Shown in pieces: positions 62,301 to 64,000 of a stretch of DNA of 64,000 bases; within the stretch, counting starts at the first letter, position 1; each line of letters starts with the position of its first letter. Below the pieces are notes generated by a model, which did not search any database, was not told where the DNA came from, and saw nothing but the letters and a program-made list of their open reading frames with translations. The stretch comes from Ashinkailepas kermadecensis (taxonomy: Eukaryota > Arthropoda > Thecostraca > Neolepadidae), in contig JAOTOM010004320.1 of assembly GCA_034440615.1 (NCBI GenBank), positions 124,001 to 188,000 of the forward strand, written 5' to 3'. Made by a program: the position numbers and the translations under genes.

Positions 62301-64000
62301 GAATTATATTAAGATCTCCAGCATTGGCATTGAAGGTTGGACAAGATACGATAGATTCTAATGATCGGAGTGGATCATCTGGATCTGTATCCTCAGGGTC
62401 AGGAGGTGGTGTCGACAAGTTGGTATCTGGAGGTGCCAAGGTAGGCAAGTCGAAGCTTGCAGCTCCAGGGTCGGAAGACGGTCAAGGTAAACTTGGACAT
62501 GAAAGCAAAAGACGGCAATCGGAACCCGGAATTGCGAAATTGGGAGTTGGTCAAGATAAACCCGAATCCGAAGATAAAGAAGATACACGGGTACGTGATG
62601 GTAACGAAGACACACCTCGCTCTGAAGGAGCAAACAAATTTCGTGATGAAAGCAGTCCGTCTCGACCTGAGGCTGTTTCAAGCAGGCAGTTGTCTGTGCC
62701 TGGAAAAAATCCAACAGAACCTGGAGGTCCGGGATCAGATCCTAGTTTTCGAAAATCAGATGCTCGGGGCGTTAAACGTCGAGCACACTTTCGACCTTCG
62801 GGATCTGGAGATGATCAAGGCAAACCTGAAACTGGATACAACCAGCTTTCGATGGAGCCTGGAGGTACCCGGGGTCCCGGAGGTGATAGTGATTTATCTG
62901 GATCTGGCAATACATCCAACAGAACGGATTCTGCAAGTAAAAGTTCATTTGGATTTGGAGCACGAGGATTAGAAATTAGTCCCGATGAGCCCACATTGGA
63001 AAGTGACCAAGGCTTAGTTGAATCTAAAAATATAGGGTCTGGAGATAGTCAGCCGATATCCGGGCCTGGAGCTAGTCATAGTGCATCTGTACCTGGACAT
63101 GGAGATGGACTCCTAGGTGGAAGCATTCCACGCGGACCTGGAAATAGTCTCGGCAATCCGAGATCTGTTGGTAAGAGCAGCCCCTCACCCACCCCTGCTT
63201 CTGGAGGCAGACATTCTACGGCTTCCAGTGCTGCTCCATCAGGAACCTCGAACCTTGCAGAGAGAAACTCAACAGGAAAAACTGGTGGCATATCGGAAAA
63301 CAATGGCGAAAATGATTCCCACCAGTCCCCTGGGGATGTACAAAATCACTCGCCAGACAGAGATACAGGGACTGATGGTTATGTACCAGGCTCCCTTGGT
63401 AACGTGGGCTCTTCTGGGCAATCAGGATCCCCTGGCAAATATTCTCCTGGATTTCCAGGCTCCCCTGGAAAGGTAACAAAACCGTCCCCAGACACAGATG
63501 CAGGAACTGAAGGTGATTCATCAGGTTCTCTTGGTAAAGTGGGCTCTTCTGGACAATCAGGGTTTCCTAGCAAAGGTTCTCCTGGATCTCCAGGCTCCCC
63601 TGGAAAGGTAGAAAAACCGTCCCCAGACAAAGATACAGGAGCTAGTGGTGATTATCCAGGCTCTCTTGGTAAAGTTGGCCCTTCTGGGCAGTCAGGGTCT
63701 CCTGGCAAAGGTTCTTCTGGATCTCCAGGCTCCCGTGGCAAAGGCTCCCCAAACAGAAGTTCTCCTGGTTCCTCAGATTCGTCTAGCATTGCAGGTTCCC
63801 GTGCGCCTTTGGGCAAAGAACCCCCAGGTTCAGCAGGCAAAGGATCCTCAGATTCTGAGGGCAAAGGATCGTCGGGCTCTCCTGGTGCAGATCCTCTGAG
63901 TTCTCCCGTGTCTGTATCCGCAAGTATTATAGGTGAGGGAAAACCGGATTTTTCTAGCAAAGGATTTTCAGATTTCCTAGACATAGAATTAGAAGCCAGA
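59334..64000 (+). CDS. Gene 2 long exon, low-complexity, partly collagen-like; runs off the window
   Basis: From acceptor GTTTTTAG the phase-1 frame stays open for 1,555 codons to the window end, with no stop and no donor chosen. It starts GCDRDNPACSYYPP, then an acidic stretch and a long Gly/Ser/Pro/Asp/Lys/Arg-rich region. Codons for about 293 residues are tandemly duplicated (59,655-60,533 and 60,534-61,412). Later come a 40-residue repeat (RSPALALKVGQDT, near 62,190 and 62,310) and, from about 63,360, three to four units of GSLGKVGSSGQSG...GSPGSPGK type with runs of Gly-x-x triplets resembling imperfect collagen. Only four cysteines are visible: two at the start and two near 61,815-61,845. 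Likely an extended secreted matrix-type segment. The segment up to about 60,256 is the copy 2 counterpart of 50,105-51,030. Confidence 0.85.
59655..61412. repeat. Nested 879-bp in-frame tandem duplication in the long exon
   Basis: GTTGTGCCACCAGACACT occurs at 59,663 and 60,542, and TCCCGGTAAATATTCAC at 60,511 and 61,390; both offsets are 879 bp, i.e. 293 codons. The two halves are very similar, with scattered substitutions and no frame change. Confidence 0.93.

Noticed and set aside
61614..63984. Minus-strand and other-frame open readings across the right end
   Set aside because: They are shadows of the stop-free long exon; low complexity keeps several frames open.

Overview
The window reads as arthropod nuclear DNA, probably crustacean, though the species cannot be named from sequence alone. 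The reasons are split genes with GT-AG introns, dense micro- and minisatellites, tRNA-derived SINEs, a non-LTR retrotransposon, and a short degenerate block of CCTAA-type (TTAGG) telomere-like motifs near 38.0 kb. Nothing looks bacterial: there are no operons and no CRISPR.

Two genes are visible, both on the + strand, and both encode secreted-type cysteine-rich modular proteins. Gene 1 (enters from the left, about 1.7-28 kb) is a string of small exons, each carrying one module: an eight-cysteine WAP (whey acidic protein, four-disulfide core) domain or a four-cysteine module with C-x4-C-x5-C-x8/9-C spacing, as in the first hairpin of follistatin/SPARC (called FOLN-like here). The order is WAP, WAP, WAP, a six-Cys WAP variant, FOLN, FOLN, WAP, FOLN, FOLN, FOLN, then two probable micro-exons and a doubtful last exon. 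Gene 2 starts at 30,051 behind a TATA-like box. It has a signal peptide and a 1,022-codon repeat-rich first exon, then exons in which WAP and FOLN-like modules are fused, and finally a low-complexity exon of at least 4.67 kb that runs off the right edge without a stop. All internal exons have both splice junctions in phase 1, so any of them can be gained, lost or duplicated without breaking the frame. No gene symbol is given because I do not recognise a named orthologue.

At about 41.1-60.3 kb, gene 2 contains a recent tandem duplication of roughly 10 kb. Its breakpoints lie inside exons. The join at 51,030 fuses the start of the long exon in frame to the last half of a FOLN-like module and its splice donor, giving a chimeric exon. 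The duplicated coding exons differ at only a few bases, while the minisatellites have changed greatly in length, one SINE has inserted in copy 2 only, and each copy has its own private hairpin. A second in-frame duplication of 879 bp is nested in the long exon of copy 2.

The main unexplained pattern is that tandem arrays hug the exons. After several WAP exons an array begins at the 5' splice site, and its unit contains the exon end plus the donor, so the donor itself is repeated (six copies of CAG|GTGAGA after the first exon; 17 units, ten of them CAG|GT, after the 40.9 kb exon). In the two longest arrays the donor position reads CT or AT instead of GT.

The rest is intron, microsatellite, a 5'-truncated LINE (4.4-7.4 kb), four SINE-type insertions, and about 1.9 kb between the genes.
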